Positions 1-8,339 of a DNA stretch of 64,000 nucleotides are shown here, in pieces (position 1 is the stretch's first letter; every line of letters starts with the position of its first letter). The translations under genes were made by a program, and so were the position numbers. Location of the stretch: the NCBI GenBank assembly GCA_002894685.1, contig NCRC01000005.1:1-64000 (forward strand), written 5' to 3'. Source of the stretch: Salinivenus lutea (GTDB taxonomy: Bacteria; Bacteroidota; Rhodothermia; Rhodothermales; Salinibacteraceae). The notes below the pieces were generated by a model, which did not search any database, had not been told where the DNA came from, and was given only the letters and a program-made list of their open reading frames with translations.

Positions 1-1556
1 GTTGGTCCCCCCGCATTGCCGCCCGGAGCGGGCGGTGCGCCCGGGGCCGAGTCGCCCCCGCCCTGATCGTACTGCGTCGTGAGGTTCTCGAAGCGGGCGT
101 ACTGGTCCACGAACGCCAGCTCCACGGAGCCGATGGGTCCGTTGCGCTGCTTGCCGATAATGATTTCGGCGATGCCCTCGGTGGAGTTGCCCTGCTCGTC
201 TACCGTAATGCCGTAGCGCTCCGCGCGGTAGATGAACGCAACCACGTCGGCGTCCTGCTCGATCGAGCCCGACTCGCGGAGGTCGGCCAGCTGGGGCCGC
301 TTGTCGCCGCCCCGGTTCTCGACGCCGCGGTTCAGCTGCGAGAGGGCCATGACGGGGATGTTGAGTTCCTTGGCCAGTCCCTTTAGCGACCGCGAGATGT
401 GGGCAATCTCCTGCTCGCGGTTGGCGCCGCTGCGCAGGTTGGCGCCCGAGGCCTGCATGAGCTGCAGGTAGTCGACCACGACGAGGCCGATGTCGTGCTC
501 GGCCACCAGGCGGCGGCACTTGGCCCGCAGCTCCAGCACGCTCAGGCCCGGGGTGTCGTCGATAAAGATGTCGGCCTCGCTGAGGGCCCCGGCGGCGCGG
601 GCCAGGCGCTGCCAGTCGTCGTCCTTCATCCGGCCCATGCGCGCCCGATGGGCGTCCACGCGGGCCTCGGAGGTGAGCATGCGCTGGGCGAGCTGCTGGG
701 CGCCCATCTCCAGCGAAAAGACGGCCACGCCCGTCGACTCCTCGGGGTGGGTGGCCGCGTTCTGGGCACAGGCCAGTGCAAAGGCCGTCTTTCCCATGGA
801 GGGCCTCGCGGCGATGATGATGAGGTCCGACGGCTGCCAGCCACTCGTCATGTCGTCGAGCTTGTGGAAGCCGCTGGGCACGCCCGTAATGCCGGTGTCC
901 TGTCCGTGGATGGTCTCCAGGCGCTCCAGGGTGTCCTTCACCACCTCGTTCATCGGCGCGGCGGCCTTTCGGAGCTGGGAGTCGGAGATTTGGAAGATCT
1001 TGCTCTCCGCCTCGTCGAGCAGCTCGAAGGCATCGGCGCCGGAGTCGTACGCCTTGCCTACGAGGGTGGTCATCGTCTCGATCATCTTGCGGAGCAGCGA
1101 CTTCTCCGCGATGATGCGGGCGTGGTACTCCACGTTGGCCGCCGAGGCGACCTGCGTCGTGAGCTCCGTCAGGTAGTACGAGCCGCCCACGGCGTCCAGG
1201 TGGTCGCGCCGCTTGAGCTCCTCGGTGAGCGTCACCAGGTCGACCGGGTTGCCCCGCTCGAAGAGGCTGATGATGGCCTGGTAGATTTTCTGGTGCTTGC
1301 CGCTGTAGAAGGCATCCTCGGGCAGCACCTCGATGGCCTGCGGGATGGCCTCGCGCTCGATGAGCATGGCCCCCAGCACGGACTTTTCCACGTCGACGGC
1401 CTGGGGCGGCACGCGGCCCGATTGTTCGTGGACCTCCTCGGCCTGCTGTCGGCGGCGCTCGCTGCCCCGGCCCCGCATCTTGTCGAGCGGGTACGAGGAC
1501 TGCGAGCCGTCGTCGATGTTAAAACGTTGGGAGTCGGAGCCGTCGTTGTCGGCCAT
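1..1556 (-). CDS. dnaB: Replicative DNA helicase DnaB (3' end outside window)
   Basis: Hexameric 5'-3' helicase that unwinds DNA at the replication fork and binds primase. About 518 residues are in the window and the C-terminus runs off the left edge. Visible parts are the N-terminal primase-interaction domain (about 30-140, VEKSVLGAMLIE), the RecA-like core with Walker A ARPSMGKTA (about residue 250), the Walker B region VVVDYLQLM, and the DLRESGSIEQDADVV segment. A Gly/Pro-rich tail follows at the edge. The start ATG at 1556 gives MADNDGSDSQRFN. No intein interrupts Walker A or the DLRESG/SIEQD site. It is the last gene seen of the yicC-gmk-rpoZ-coaBC-udg-dnaB run, 50 nt after udg. Confidence 0.96.
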   Translation of the reverse strand, partial: MADNDGSDSQRFNIDDGSQSSYPLDKMRGRGSERRRQQAEEVHEQSGRVPPQAVDVEKSVLGAMLIEREAIPQAIEVLPEDAFYSGKHQKIYQAIISLFERGNPVDLVTLTEELKRRDHLDAVGGSYYLTELTTQVASAANVEYHARIIAEKSLLRKMIETMTTLVGKAYDSGADAFELLDEAESKIFQISDSQLRKAAAPMNEVVKDTLERLETIHGQDTGITGVPSGFHKLDDMTSGWQPSDLIIIAARPSMGKTAFALACAQNAATHPEESTGVAVFSLEMGAQQLAQRMLTSEARVDAHRARMGRMKDDDWQRLARAAGALSEADIFIDDTPGLSVLELRAKCRRLVAEHDIGLVVVDYLQLMQASGANLRSGANREQEIAHISRSLKGLAKELNIPVMALSQLNRGVENRGGDKRPQLADLRESGSIEQDADVVAFIYRAERYGITVDEQGNSTEGIAEIIIGKQRNGPIGSVELAFVDQYARFENLTTQYDQGGGDSAPGAPPAPGGNAGGP

Positions 1557-1606
1557 GGGGGGGGGGAGGCAGGCATTCACCAGAGGGGGCACACGGGCAC
1601 GCGACG

Positions 1607-2419
1607 CTAGTCGTCGGCCGTGAGTTGGTCGTAACGGGTGCGGAGGAGCTTCACGTCCTCCCAGGTGGGCCGCTTCCACTGCGAGTTGCGGAGGAGGGCG
1701 GCCGGGTGGTAGGTTACCATCAGCGGGATGCCGTAGAAGTCGTGCTCCTGGTCGCGCAGGTTGGAGAGGGAGGAGCTGCGGTCGAGGAGCGTGTTGCCGG
1801 CCACCTTGCCCACCGCCAGGATGATTTTCGGCCGGAGGAGGGCAAGCTGCTTGTAGAGGAGGGGCAGGTGGGCCTCCACCTCCTCCGCGTGCGGATCGCG
1901 GTTGCGGGGCGGGCGGCTCTTGAGGATGTTGGTGATGTAGACGTCCTCCCGCCGAAAGTTGATGGCGTCCAAAATCTTGTCGAGGAGCGTGCCGGCACGG
2001 CCCACGAACGGCTCGCCCTCTTTGTCCTCGTCGCGCCCGGGGGCCTCGCCGATGATGACGAGGTCGGCTTCGGGGTCGCCGACGCCGAAGACGGGGTTCT
2101 CGCGGTCCTCGTCGATGGGGACGAGGACGGTGTCGGCGAGGTACTGCTCCACCTCGTCGAGCGTCTCGGCGTCCTTGTACGGGGCGTCGTCGGGGATGAG
2201 GGCGGCGATGCGCTCCCAGGGAGGGAGCGTGGGGTCGTCTTCGGGCGGGCGGGTGCGGTTGCCAAACAGGTCCTTGTTGGGCATGTCGTCGTCGGTCGCG
2301 TCGTCGGAAGGGGAGGGTGCAGAAGAGTGGGTCGCGTCGGCATCGAGCGGAAGCAGGTCGTCGTACACGGCCTGCTCGTGTTCGAGAATGCTCCGGAGGT
2401 CGCGCAAAAGGCCACGCAT
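1607..2419 (-). CDS. Uracil-DNA glycosylase, family 4-like, cysteine-free
   Basis: Excises uracil from DNA to start base-excision repair. The protein has 270 residues. Motif 1 is [17 protein letters not shown] (124-140), followed by [24 protein letters not shown] (160-176), and the [10 protein letters not shown] motif (236-245). These place it in the family 4/SPO1-polymerase-like glycosylases. Family 4 enzymes normally ligate a 4Fe-4S cluster through four cysteines. This protein has no cysteine at all: the KCRPP cysteine is Ser168 and the following one is replaced (His184 region). Residues 1-115 form an unusually long acidic N-terminal region. ATG 2419 was chosen; the frame stays open far upstream into coaBC. 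It begins 14 nt after coaBC, so it is probably cotranscribed. Confidence 0.88.
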   Translation of the reverse strand: MRGLLRDLRSILEHEQAVYDDLLPLDADATHSSAPSPSDDATDDDMPNKDLFGNRTRPPEDDPTLPPWERIAALIPDDAPYKDAETLDEVEQYLADTVLVPIDEDRENPVFGVGDPEADLVIIGEAPGRDEDKEGEPFVGRAGTLLDKILDAINFRREDVYITNILKSRPPRNRDPHAEEVEAHLPLLYKQLALLRPKIILAVGKVAGNTLLDRSSSLSNLRDQEHDFYGIPLMVTYHPAALLRNSQWKRPTWEDVKLLRTRYDQLTADD

Positions 2420-2433
2420 GGTGGGGCGGGCGG

Positions 2434-3702
2434 CTACGGGGAAGAAACGGCGGCCGAGGGGGCCGTGACGCGGTCGAGGAGGGCGTCGGCCAGGGCGGTT
2501 TTCGACATCAGGGGAAGGGCCTCTTCCGTGCCGTCGCGCCCAATCAGCGTCACGCGATTGGTGGAGGGGCCAAAGCCGGCCCCCTCCTCCGTGGGGTTGT
2601 TCAGTACGATCCAGTCGAGGTTTTTGTCCGACAGCTTGCGGCGGGCGTTGTCGGGGCCGTCGTCGGTCTCCAGGGCGAAGCCCACGAGCGTCTGGGCGTC
2701 GTGCTTGTGTTCGCCGAGGGTTTTCAGGATGTCGGGGGTGCGGCGGAGGCGGAGCGTGAGGTCGCCCGCGTCCTTCTTTCGTTTTGAGTCGGACGGCTCG
2801 GCGGGCGTGTAGTCGGCCACGGCGGCGGCCATGAGCACGAGGCCGACGGTGTCGCGCCGCGCCTGTACGGCCTCGTGCATCTCCTCGGCGGTCTCCACGC
2901 GCACCACGTCGTCGACGCCGGCGGGGGGCTCCAGCGCCGTCGGGCCGGTCACGAGCGTCACCTCGGCGCCGCGCCGGGCGGCCGCCGCGGCGAGGGCGTA
3001 GCCCATGGTGCCGGTGGACCGGTTGGTGAGGACGCGGACGGGGTCGAAGGGCTCCTGCGTGGGCCCCGCCGTTACCAGCACGTGCGTCCCGGCGAGCGAG
3101 CGGGGGGAGGGCTCCGCCTCCTCGGGGGCCGTCCGATCGGCAAGCATTGTCGCTGCGCGGTCGCGGATGGTCTCCGGCTCGGGCAGGCGGCCCTGTCCCT
3201 CCAGGCCACTGGCCAGCTCGCCGTGGGCGGCGGGCAGCACGTCGTAGCCAATCTCGCGCAGGCGCTTCAGGTTGTCCTGCGTGGTGCGGTGGCGGTACAT
3301 CTCGCGGTCCATGGCCGGGCACACCAGCAGCGGACAGCGGGCGGAGAGGGCCGTGGCCGTGAGCATCGAGTCGCAGAAGCCGTGCGCCAGCTTGGCGATG
3401 GTCTGCGCCGTAGCGGGGGCCACCACGAAGAGGTCGGCCCACTCGCCCAGCGTGACGTGCTTGGTCCACGCCCCGTCCTCGTTCTCCGGAAAAATCTCCG
3501 TGAGCACCTCGTGCTCCGAGAGGGTGCCGAGCGTGAGGGGCGAGACGAACCGTTCGGCGTCCGGCGTCATGAGGACGCGCACCTCGGCCCCGGCGGTGCG
3601 GAACAGGCGGACCAACGGGGCGGCCTTGTACGCGGCGATGCTGCCCGTGACGCCGAGGAGAAGGTGACGACCGGAGAGATCGGGGGGAGACGCGGCACGC
3701 AT
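2434..3702 (-). CDS. coaBC: Bifunctional phosphopantothenoylcysteine decarboxylase/phosphopantothenate-cysteine ligase
   Basis: Two steps of coenzyme A synthesis: ligation of cysteine to 4'-phosphopantothenate and FMN-dependent decarboxylation of the product. The protein has 422 residues. The N-terminal CoaC flavoprotein domain contains [11 protein letters not shown] (17-27), the catalytic His in [10 protein letters not shown] (His82) and a PAMD motif (129-132). The C-terminal CoaB domain begins near 195 ([21 protein letters not shown]). Two decarboxylase positions differ from E. coli: PAMN is PAMD, and the reductive cysteine of the ACG motif is Ser165 (ELASG). I believe both are common in Bacteroidota. 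ATG 3702 gives [11 protein letters not shown]; a start at 3762 would add a non-conserved 20-residue leader. It sits between rpoZ and udg. Confidence 0.93.
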   Translation of the reverse strand: MRAASPPDLSGRHLLLGVTGSIAAYKAAPLVRLFRTAGAEVRVLMTPDAERFVSPLTLGTLSEHEVLTEIFPENEDGAWTKHVTLGEWADLFVVAPATAQTIAKLAHGFCDSMLTATALSARCPLLVCPAMDREMYRHRTTQDNLKRLREIGYDVLPAAHGELASGLEGQGRLPEPETIRDRAATMLADRTAPEEAEPSPRSLAGTHVLVTAGPTQEPFDPVRVLTNRSTGTMGYALAAAAARRGAEVTLVTGPTALEPPAGVDDVVRVETAEEMHEAVQARRDTVGLVLMAAAVADYTPAEPSDSKRKKDAGDLTLRLRRTPDILKTLGEHKHDAQTLVGFALETDDGPDNARRKLSDKNLDWIVLNNPTEEGAGFGPSTNRVTLIGRDGTEEALPLMSKTALADALLDRVTAPSAAVSSP

Positions 3703-3837
3703 CGGCTCGTGCAGTCGGGGACAGAAACAAAAAATCCGGTCGGCGAACGCAGTCTTCCCCACGAGTGGGAGCGGACCAGGGATCGCCGGCCGGATTCGAG
3801 GCGACGGCGCGCGGAGGCGTCCGATCGCCGTGCAGTG

Positions 3838-4128
3838 TTACTCGTCCGGGCGTCGGTAGTAGAGCTTGTCCTCGCGGAAGTCCTCGATGGCGATCTCCGT
3901 CGGTTCGGGTTTTCGCTCGTACTCGAGGGAGACCTTCTCCTGCTCCTCTTTCATGCGCACGTCCTCCATCTCGGGCCCGAAGCCCTCGAAGTAGGACAGC
4001 TTCTCCTCAAGCTCGGAGCGCATGTCGGAGGCGACCTGTCGCGAGCGCTTCGAGAGGATGGCAACCGTCTCGTACAGGTTGCCGGTCTTCTCGGCGAGCT
4101 CGTCGACGTCGAGCGTTTCAATGGCCAT
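3838..4128 (-). CDS. rpoZ: DNA-directed RNA polymerase omega subunit
   Basis: Small subunit (96 residues) that helps assemble and stabilise RNA polymerase by clamping the beta-prime C-terminus. The segment LAEKTGNLYETVAILSKRSRQVAS matches the RpoZ/Rpb6 fold (N-LYE-V-I-SKRARQ). A charged C-terminal stretch ends in YYRRPDE, typical of Bacteroidota omega proteins. The gene lies 39 nt after gmk and 135 nt before coaBC, the widespread gmk-rpoZ-coaBC order. The placement supports the assignment, which sequence alone would make only moderate. Confidence 0.85.
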   Translation of the reverse strand: MAIETLDVDELAEKTGNLYETVAILSKRSRQVASDMRSELEEKLSYFEGFGPEMEDVRMKEEQEKVSLEYERKPEPTEIAIEDFREDKLYYRRPDE

Positions 4129-4167
4129 AATCAGGAATCAAAATCTACGCGGGAAAAGAAACGTCTG

Positions 4168-4734
4168 TCACGACCGAAGAAACTGGCGAATCCGGGTCAA
4201 GGTTTCCTCGACGGCGGTGTCGAGGTCGTCGTTCACGACGACCCCGTCGAACGCGTCGGCCTGCTCTAGTTCGCGGTCGGCGCGGTCGAGGCGGGCGCGC
4301 AGGGCGTCGGCGTCTTCGGTGCCGCGCTTGCGGAGGCGACGGCGCAGCTCCTCGCGCGATGGGGGGGCGATGAACAGGGCGAGGGCGTCGTCCCCGAAGG
4401 CGCGTTTCACGTTCAGGGCGCCGTTTACGTCGATGTCGAGCAGGATGGGGCCGTGCTCGGCCTTCGCCTCGATCTCAGATCGGAGCGTGCCGTAGAACCG
4501 GCCCGGGTACACCTCCTCGTACTCCAGCAGGTCTCCGCTTTCGATGCGGGCTTCAAACTCTTCGGTGGAGAGGAAGTGGTAGTCCTCGCCGTCCGTCTCG
4601 TCGGGGCGGGCGGGGCGTGTGGTGGCCGAGACCGAGAAGTTCATCTCCGGCATGGCGTCCAGCACGCGGTGGGCAATGGTGGTTTTGCCGGCGCCGCTGG
4701 GGGCGGTGAGGACGATAATGCGAGGCTGGGGCAT
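4168..4734 (-). CDS. gmk: Guanylate kinase
   Basis: Phosphorylates GMP to GDP with ATP in purine nucleotide metabolism. The protein has 188 residues, the normal family length. It has the P-loop APSGAGKTT (11-19), the GMP-binding region SVSATTRPARPDETDGEDYHFLS, and the conserved LLEYEEVYPGRFYGT and ILLDIDVNGALNVK segments. Start ATG 4734 gives MPQPRIIVLTAPSGAGK. It lies 23 nt downstream of the YicC gene and 39 nt upstream of rpoZ in one minus-strand run, a conserved neighbourhood. Confidence 0.96.
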   Translation of the reverse strand: MPQPRIIVLTAPSGAGKTTIAHRVLDAMPEMNFSVSATTRPARPDETDGEDYHFLSTEEFEARIESGDLLEYEEVYPGRFYGTLRSEIEAKAEHGPILLDIDVNGALNVKRAFGDDALALFIAPPSREELRRRLRKRGTEDADALRARLDRADRELEQADAFDGVVVNDDLDTAVEETLTRIRQFLRS

Positions 4735-4757
4735 GGCGGTCGGTGGGCCGGGGGCGA

Positions 4758-5642
4758 CTACTCCACGTTGCGGATTTGCTCCTTAATCTTTTCGATCTCC
4801 TCCTTCATCTGTACGGCGTGGCGCGAGATCGTCTCGTCGTCGGCCTTGGCGCCGATCGTGTTCGTCTCACGGTGGATCTCCTGGGTGACAAACTTGAGCT
4901 TTCGCCCGGACGGCTCGTCGCTGGCAAGGGCCTCCCGAAACATGGTGAGGTGGGAATGCAGGCGCACGCACTCCTCGGTCACGTCGAGCTTGTCGGCCAG
5001 CAGGGCCACCTCGGTTTCGAGTCGATCGGGGTCGATGCGGTCGTCGTCCATCAGTTCGGCCAGGCGCTCGCGGAGGCGGGTCTGCCGCTCGTCAACCCGG
5101 TCGGGGGCCCGCGCCTCGATGGCGTCCAGGTGCTCCTCGAGGGCGTCGACGCGGGCGGCGAGGTCGTCGTGCAGGGCCGCGCCCTCCTCCGCACGCATCT
5201 CCTGAAAGGCGCTGATGGCGGCGTCGAGGGCCTCCAGCACGAGGGGCCACGCCCGCTGAATTTGGGCGGCCTCGCGCTCCTCCTCCGCCGCAAAGATCTC
5301 GTCGAACTCCAGGAGATGGTCGAGGCGCACCGGTTGCTTAATCTGAGCGGCGGCGCTCAGGCGCTCCAGCCGCTGCTTGAGGCGCATGGCGGCGTCCGAG
5401 TCGATGGCCGCGGGGGCCTCGTCGGCATCGGCCGGGTCCACGTCGATGTCCACGTCGATCTGGCCTCGCTCGACGGCGTCCTGCACGCGTGAGCGCACCT
5501 CCGCCTCGGCTTCCCCCATCGGGTCGGGCAGGTGCACGTAGACGTTGAGGTGCCGCTTGTTGGTCGAGCGGAGTTCGACGGTTGCCGTGCCGGCTTCGCC
5601 GCGCGCGTGGCCCCGCCCAAAGCCCGTCATGCTGCGAATCAT
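4758..5642 (-). CDS. YicC/YloC family endoribonuclease
   Basis: YicC-family proteins are RNA-processing endoribonucleases found next to gmk in many bacteria. The protein has 294 residues, the usual length. It has the diagnostic N-terminus MIRSMTGFGRG, an acidic helical middle (about 90-220) and the conserved C-terminus KLKFVTQEIHRETNTIGAKADDETIS followed by VQMKEEIEKIKEQIRNVE. ATG 5642 was chosen because the family begins at or next to SMTGFG; an in-frame ATG 18 nt upstream adds MSLSSP. First gene of the yicC-gmk-rpoZ-coaBC-udg-dnaB run. The family is clear; the physiological RNA target is unknown here. Confidence 0.92.
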   Translation of the reverse strand: MIRSMTGFGRGHARGEAGTATVELRSTNKRHLNVYVHLPDPMGEAEAEVRSRVQDAVERGQIDVDIDVDPADADEAPAAIDSDAAMRLKQRLERLSAAAQIKQPVRLDHLLEFDEIFAAEEEREAAQIQRAWPLVLEALDAAISAFQEMRAEEGAALHDDLAARVDALEEHLDAIEARAPDRVDERQTRLRERLAELMDDDRIDPDRLETEVALLADKLDVTEECVRLHSHLTMFREALASDEPSGRKLKFVTQEIHRETNTIGAKADDETISRHAVQMKEEIEKIKEQIRNVE

Positions 5643-5752
5643 AGGAGACGAAAGGGACAAGCGGGGAGAGCGAAGGAGGGGGGCGTGCCGTCAAAACACG
5701 CGGGGCCCGCACATTCCGGGGCCCGGGGCGGCGGGAACGGGATCGGTATCAG

Positions 5753-5840
5753 CGGAGGGGGAGGGATTCGAACCCTCGGTACCGTAGAACGGCACACTCG
5801 CTTTCCAGGCGAGCACCTTCGACCACTCGGTCACCCCTCC
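5753..5840 (-). tRNA. tRNA-Ser (anticodon GGA)
   Basis: An 88-nt class II tRNA read on the minus strand. The acceptor stem GGAGGGG (5840-5834) pairs with CCCCTCC (5760-5754), with G as discriminator. The anticodon stem-loop has CTGGAAA, so the anticodon is GGA, reading UCC/UCU. A variable arm follows, then a T-arm with GAGGG-TTCGAAT-CCCTC. The 3' CCA is not encoded. It sits alone between frr and the YicC gene. A GC-rich inverted repeat followed by TTTTG lies just past its 3' end (about 5690-5732) and may act as a weak terminator. Confidence 0.95.
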
Positions 5841-5946
5841 AACATTGGCGAATTCCGAGTCTCGAATGCCGAATCCGACCGGATGATTCGCCGCGGCGGC
5901 CACTCACCCGAAATTCGCACCCTGCGACTCGAAACGAACGGCGACA

Positions 5947-6516
5947 TCAGACATCCATGATGCGCGCCTTCTTTTTCTCGAGGAGGGAATCGATGGCGTC
6001 GGTATGGCGGTCGGTGATCTGCTGCAGGTCCTCCTCAGCGCCGTAGCGGACGTCTTCGGACAGGTTTTCCGCGTCGACGACGCGCTGGACCTCGTTCTTG
6101 ACGTCGCGGCGGATGTTGCGCACCGAGATCTTGGCGTCCTCGGCCCGTTCCCGTGCGGTTTCGGCGAGCTCCTTGCGGCGCTCTTCGGAGAGCGGGGGGA
6201 CCGGAATGCGGATCTTCTCCCCGTCGTTGTTCGGGTTGAGGCCCAGATCGGCCTTCATGATGCCCTTTTCGATGTCCTGCAGCGCGTTCGTGTCGAAGGG
6301 CTGCACGACGAGGAGGTCGGCCTGCGGGGCGCTCACGCTGGCCACCTGGTTGAGGGGCGTCTGCGATCCGTAGTAGTCGACCGTCACGTTGTCGAGCATG
6401 GACGGAGACGCGCGCCCGGCACGAATCGTTTTAAGCTCGGAGCGGAGGAACGAGACGGTCTCCTCCATTCGCTCGTCGGCGTCGTCCAGCAGGTCCTGTA
6501 TCGGGTCGTCGGGCAT
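5947..6516 (-). CDS. frr: Ribosome recycling factor
   Basis: With EF-G, splits post-termination ribosomes. The protein has 189 residues, the typical length. It has the RRF signature ELKTIRAGRASPSMLDNVTVDYYGSQTPLNQVA near 30-65 (split here only by description), QPFDTNALQDIEKGIMKADLGLNP, and the C-terminal three-helix bundle ending LLEKKKARIMDV. ATG 6516 gives MPDDPIQDLLDDADERM, consistent with homologues; the frame upstream is a non-conserved extension. It follows pyrH by 61 nt in the rpsB-tsf-pyrH-frr order common to most bacteria. Confidence 0.96.
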   Translation of the reverse strand: MPDDPIQDLLDDADERMEETVSFLRSELKTIRAGRASPSMLDNVTVDYYGSQTPLNQVASVSAPQADLLVVQPFDTNALQDIEKGIMKADLGLNPNNDGEKIRIPVPPLSEERRKELAETARERAEDAKISVRNIRRDVKNEVQRVVDAENLSEDVRYGAEEDLQQITDRHTDAIDSLLEKKKARIMDV

Positions 6517-6577
6517 AGGACGGGGCAGTCGGTGAGACGAAAAGACACGGCGCGGAGCGGCCCTCGGCGCGAACAGG

Positions 6578-7339
6578 CTACGCCGGCACGCGCTCCGCCG
6601 AGACATCCGCTTCATCCCAATGCACGCGGGTGCCCACAGTTTCTCCCTCCAGCAGCCGAACAAGATTGCCGGACTCGGCCATGTTGAACACGATAATCGG
6701 CATCTGCGACTCCTGACAGAGCGTGAGGGCGGTCATGTCCATCACGCGCAGGTTGCGCTGGATCACTTCCTGTCCGTGGATGCGGCGGAACAGCTCGGCG
6801 GAGTCGTCCTCTTCGGGGTCGGCCGTGAAGACGCCGTCGACACGCGTGCCCTTGAGGATGACATCGGCGTCGATCTCCAGGCCGCGGAGGGCGGCGGCCG
6901 TATCGGTGGTGAAGTAGGGGTTGCCGGTGCCGGATCCGAAGATGACCACGCGCCCCTTTTCGAGGTGGCGAATGGCGCGCCGGCGGATAAAGGGCTCGGC
7001 AATCTCCTCCATCTTGATGCTCGACTGCAGGCGCGTGACGAGGTCGACCTGTTCAAGGGCGTCCTGCAGGGCCATTCCGTTGATCATGGTGGCCAGCATG
7101 CCCATGTAGTCGGCGTGCGCCCGGGTCATGCCCTTCATGGCGCTCTCCACGCCGCGGAAGATGTTGCCGCCCCCGATGACGATGGCCACCTCGGCGCCGC
7201 GGTCGACGGCGGCGCGCACCTCGTCGGCGTACATCCGCAGCACGGCCTCGTCGATCCCGAAGTCTCGATTTCCGCCCAACAAGGCCTCTCCGCTCAGCTT
7301 CAGAAGGACGCGTGTGTAGCGCAGATCTGAGGCGCTCAT
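6578..7339 (-). CDS. pyrH: UMP kinase (uridylate kinase)
   Basis: Phosphorylates UMP to UDP in pyrimidine synthesis; an amino-acid-kinase-fold hexamer regulated by UTP and GTP in other bacteria. The protein has 253 residues. It has [16 protein letters not shown] at the N-terminus, the glycine-rich [10 protein letters not shown] (nucleotide binding), [17 protein letters not shown], the ATP-site region [21 protein letters not shown], and a C-terminus ending [14 protein letters not shown] plus a short tail. The start at 7339 gives [18 protein letters not shown]. It lies 108 nt downstream of tsf. Confidence 0.96.
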   Translation of the reverse strand: MSASDLRYTRVLLKLSGEALLGGNRDFGIDEAVLRMYADEVRAAVDRGAEVAIVIGGGNIFRGVESAMKGMTRAHADYMGMLATMINGMALQDALEQVDLVTRLQSSIKMEEIAEPFIRRRAIRHLEKGRVVIFGSGTGNPYFTTDTAAALRGLEIDADVILKGTRVDGVFTADPEEDDSAELFRRIHGQEVIQRNLRVMDMTALTLCQESQMPIIVFNMAESGNLVRLLEGETVGTRVHWDEADVSAERVPA

Positions 7340-7447
7340 TGGAGGTGGAGGGCGAGGTGCAAGGGAGTGGGGGCTCGGGGCCGAGCCGGACCCGTAGGTG
7401 AAGCATTCGGGCCCGGCCGGCCGTCGTCCGGGCTGAAGGCTCGGCGA

Positions 7448-8278
7448 CTAGTTGCCGAGGGCGTAGCGCACGAAGCGGGTGACCGACAGGCCGGCGTCGT
7501 CGAGCATTTCCTGGACGGACACGGAGGAGTCTTTCACGAAGGCCTGCTCAAGGAGCACGTGGTCCTCGAAGAAGCGGTCGAGCTTTCCTTCCACGATCTG
7601 GTCGATCACGTGCTCGGGCTTGCCCTCGTTGATGGCCGACTCGCGGGCCACGTCTTTCTCTTCCTCGATGACGTCCTCGGGGACCTCCTCGCGCGTCACG
7701 GCGATGGGGTCGAGGGCCGCCACCTGCATGGCCACGTCCCGTCCGGTGTCCGCCACGTCTCCTTCCCCGACGACATCCACCAGCACGCCCAGCTTCGAGC
7801 CCGGGTGGATGTAGGAGATAATCTCCCCGTCGTCGCTGTTCAGGAGGTCGAAGCGGCGGATGGCCAGCTTCTCGCCAATCTTTCCGGTCAGGGCCACGAG
7901 TTCGTCCTCGATCGTGGCGTCGTCCTCGTAGGAGAGCGTTTTCAGCTCGTCGAGGTCCTCCGGCGCGGCGTCGAGCACGCGCTCGGCCACGCGGTCCGCG
8001 AACGCCTGAAACTCGTCGTTGCGGGCCACGAAGTCCGTCTCGCAGTTGACCTCCACGATGGCGCCCGAGCGTCCGTCGTCGGCCACGGCCGTCACGATCA
8101 GGCCCTCGTCGGCTTCTTTGGCGGAGCGGTCCGAGGCGACCTCCTGGCCCTTCTTGCGAAGGATGCTTACGGCCTCGTCGAAGTCCCCGTCGGCCTCCTG
8201 TAGGGCCTCCTTACAGTCCATCATGCCGACGCCGGTGGCGTCGCGCAACTCCTTCACTTGTTTGGCGGAAATGCTCAT
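7448..8278 (-). CDS. tsf: Elongation factor Ts
   Basis: Guanine-nucleotide exchange factor for EF-Tu. The protein has 276 residues. The N-terminal TS-N/UBA domain is [25 protein letters not shown] (split motif; about 7-31). The first core signature is [19 protein letters not shown], and the C-terminal core has [20 protein letters not shown]. It is strongly acidic, as expected of salt-adapted cytosolic proteins. ATG 8278 ([16 protein letters not shown]) fits the family better than the ATG 12 nt upstream. It lies 61 nt after rpsB, the universal rpsB-tsf pair. Confidence 0.97.
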   Translation of the reverse strand: MSISAKQVKELRDATGVGMMDCKEALQEADGDFDEAVSILRKKGQEVASDRSAKEADEGLIVTAVADDGRSGAIVEVNCETDFVARNDEFQAFADRVAERVLDAAPEDLDELKTLSYEDDATIEDELVALTGKIGEKLAIRRFDLLNSDDGEIISYIHPGSKLGVLVDVVGEGDVADTGRDVAMQVAALDPIAVTREEVPEDVIEEEKDVARESAINEGKPEHVIDQIVEGKLDRFFEDHVLLEQAFVKDSSVSVQEMLDDAGLSVTRFVRYALGN

Positions 8279-8339
8279 ATTGGTCGGCAAAAAATCGTCG
8301 GATCAGAAATGTGCGGAACGGGAAACAGGGCCGGGGCGG

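Noticed and set aside
2420-3730. In-frame upstream extension of the uracil-DNA glycosylase through coaBC (707 codons in all)
   Set aside because: The added part overlaps coaBC in another frame and is Arg/Pro/Gly-rich. ATG 2419 gives a family-like length.
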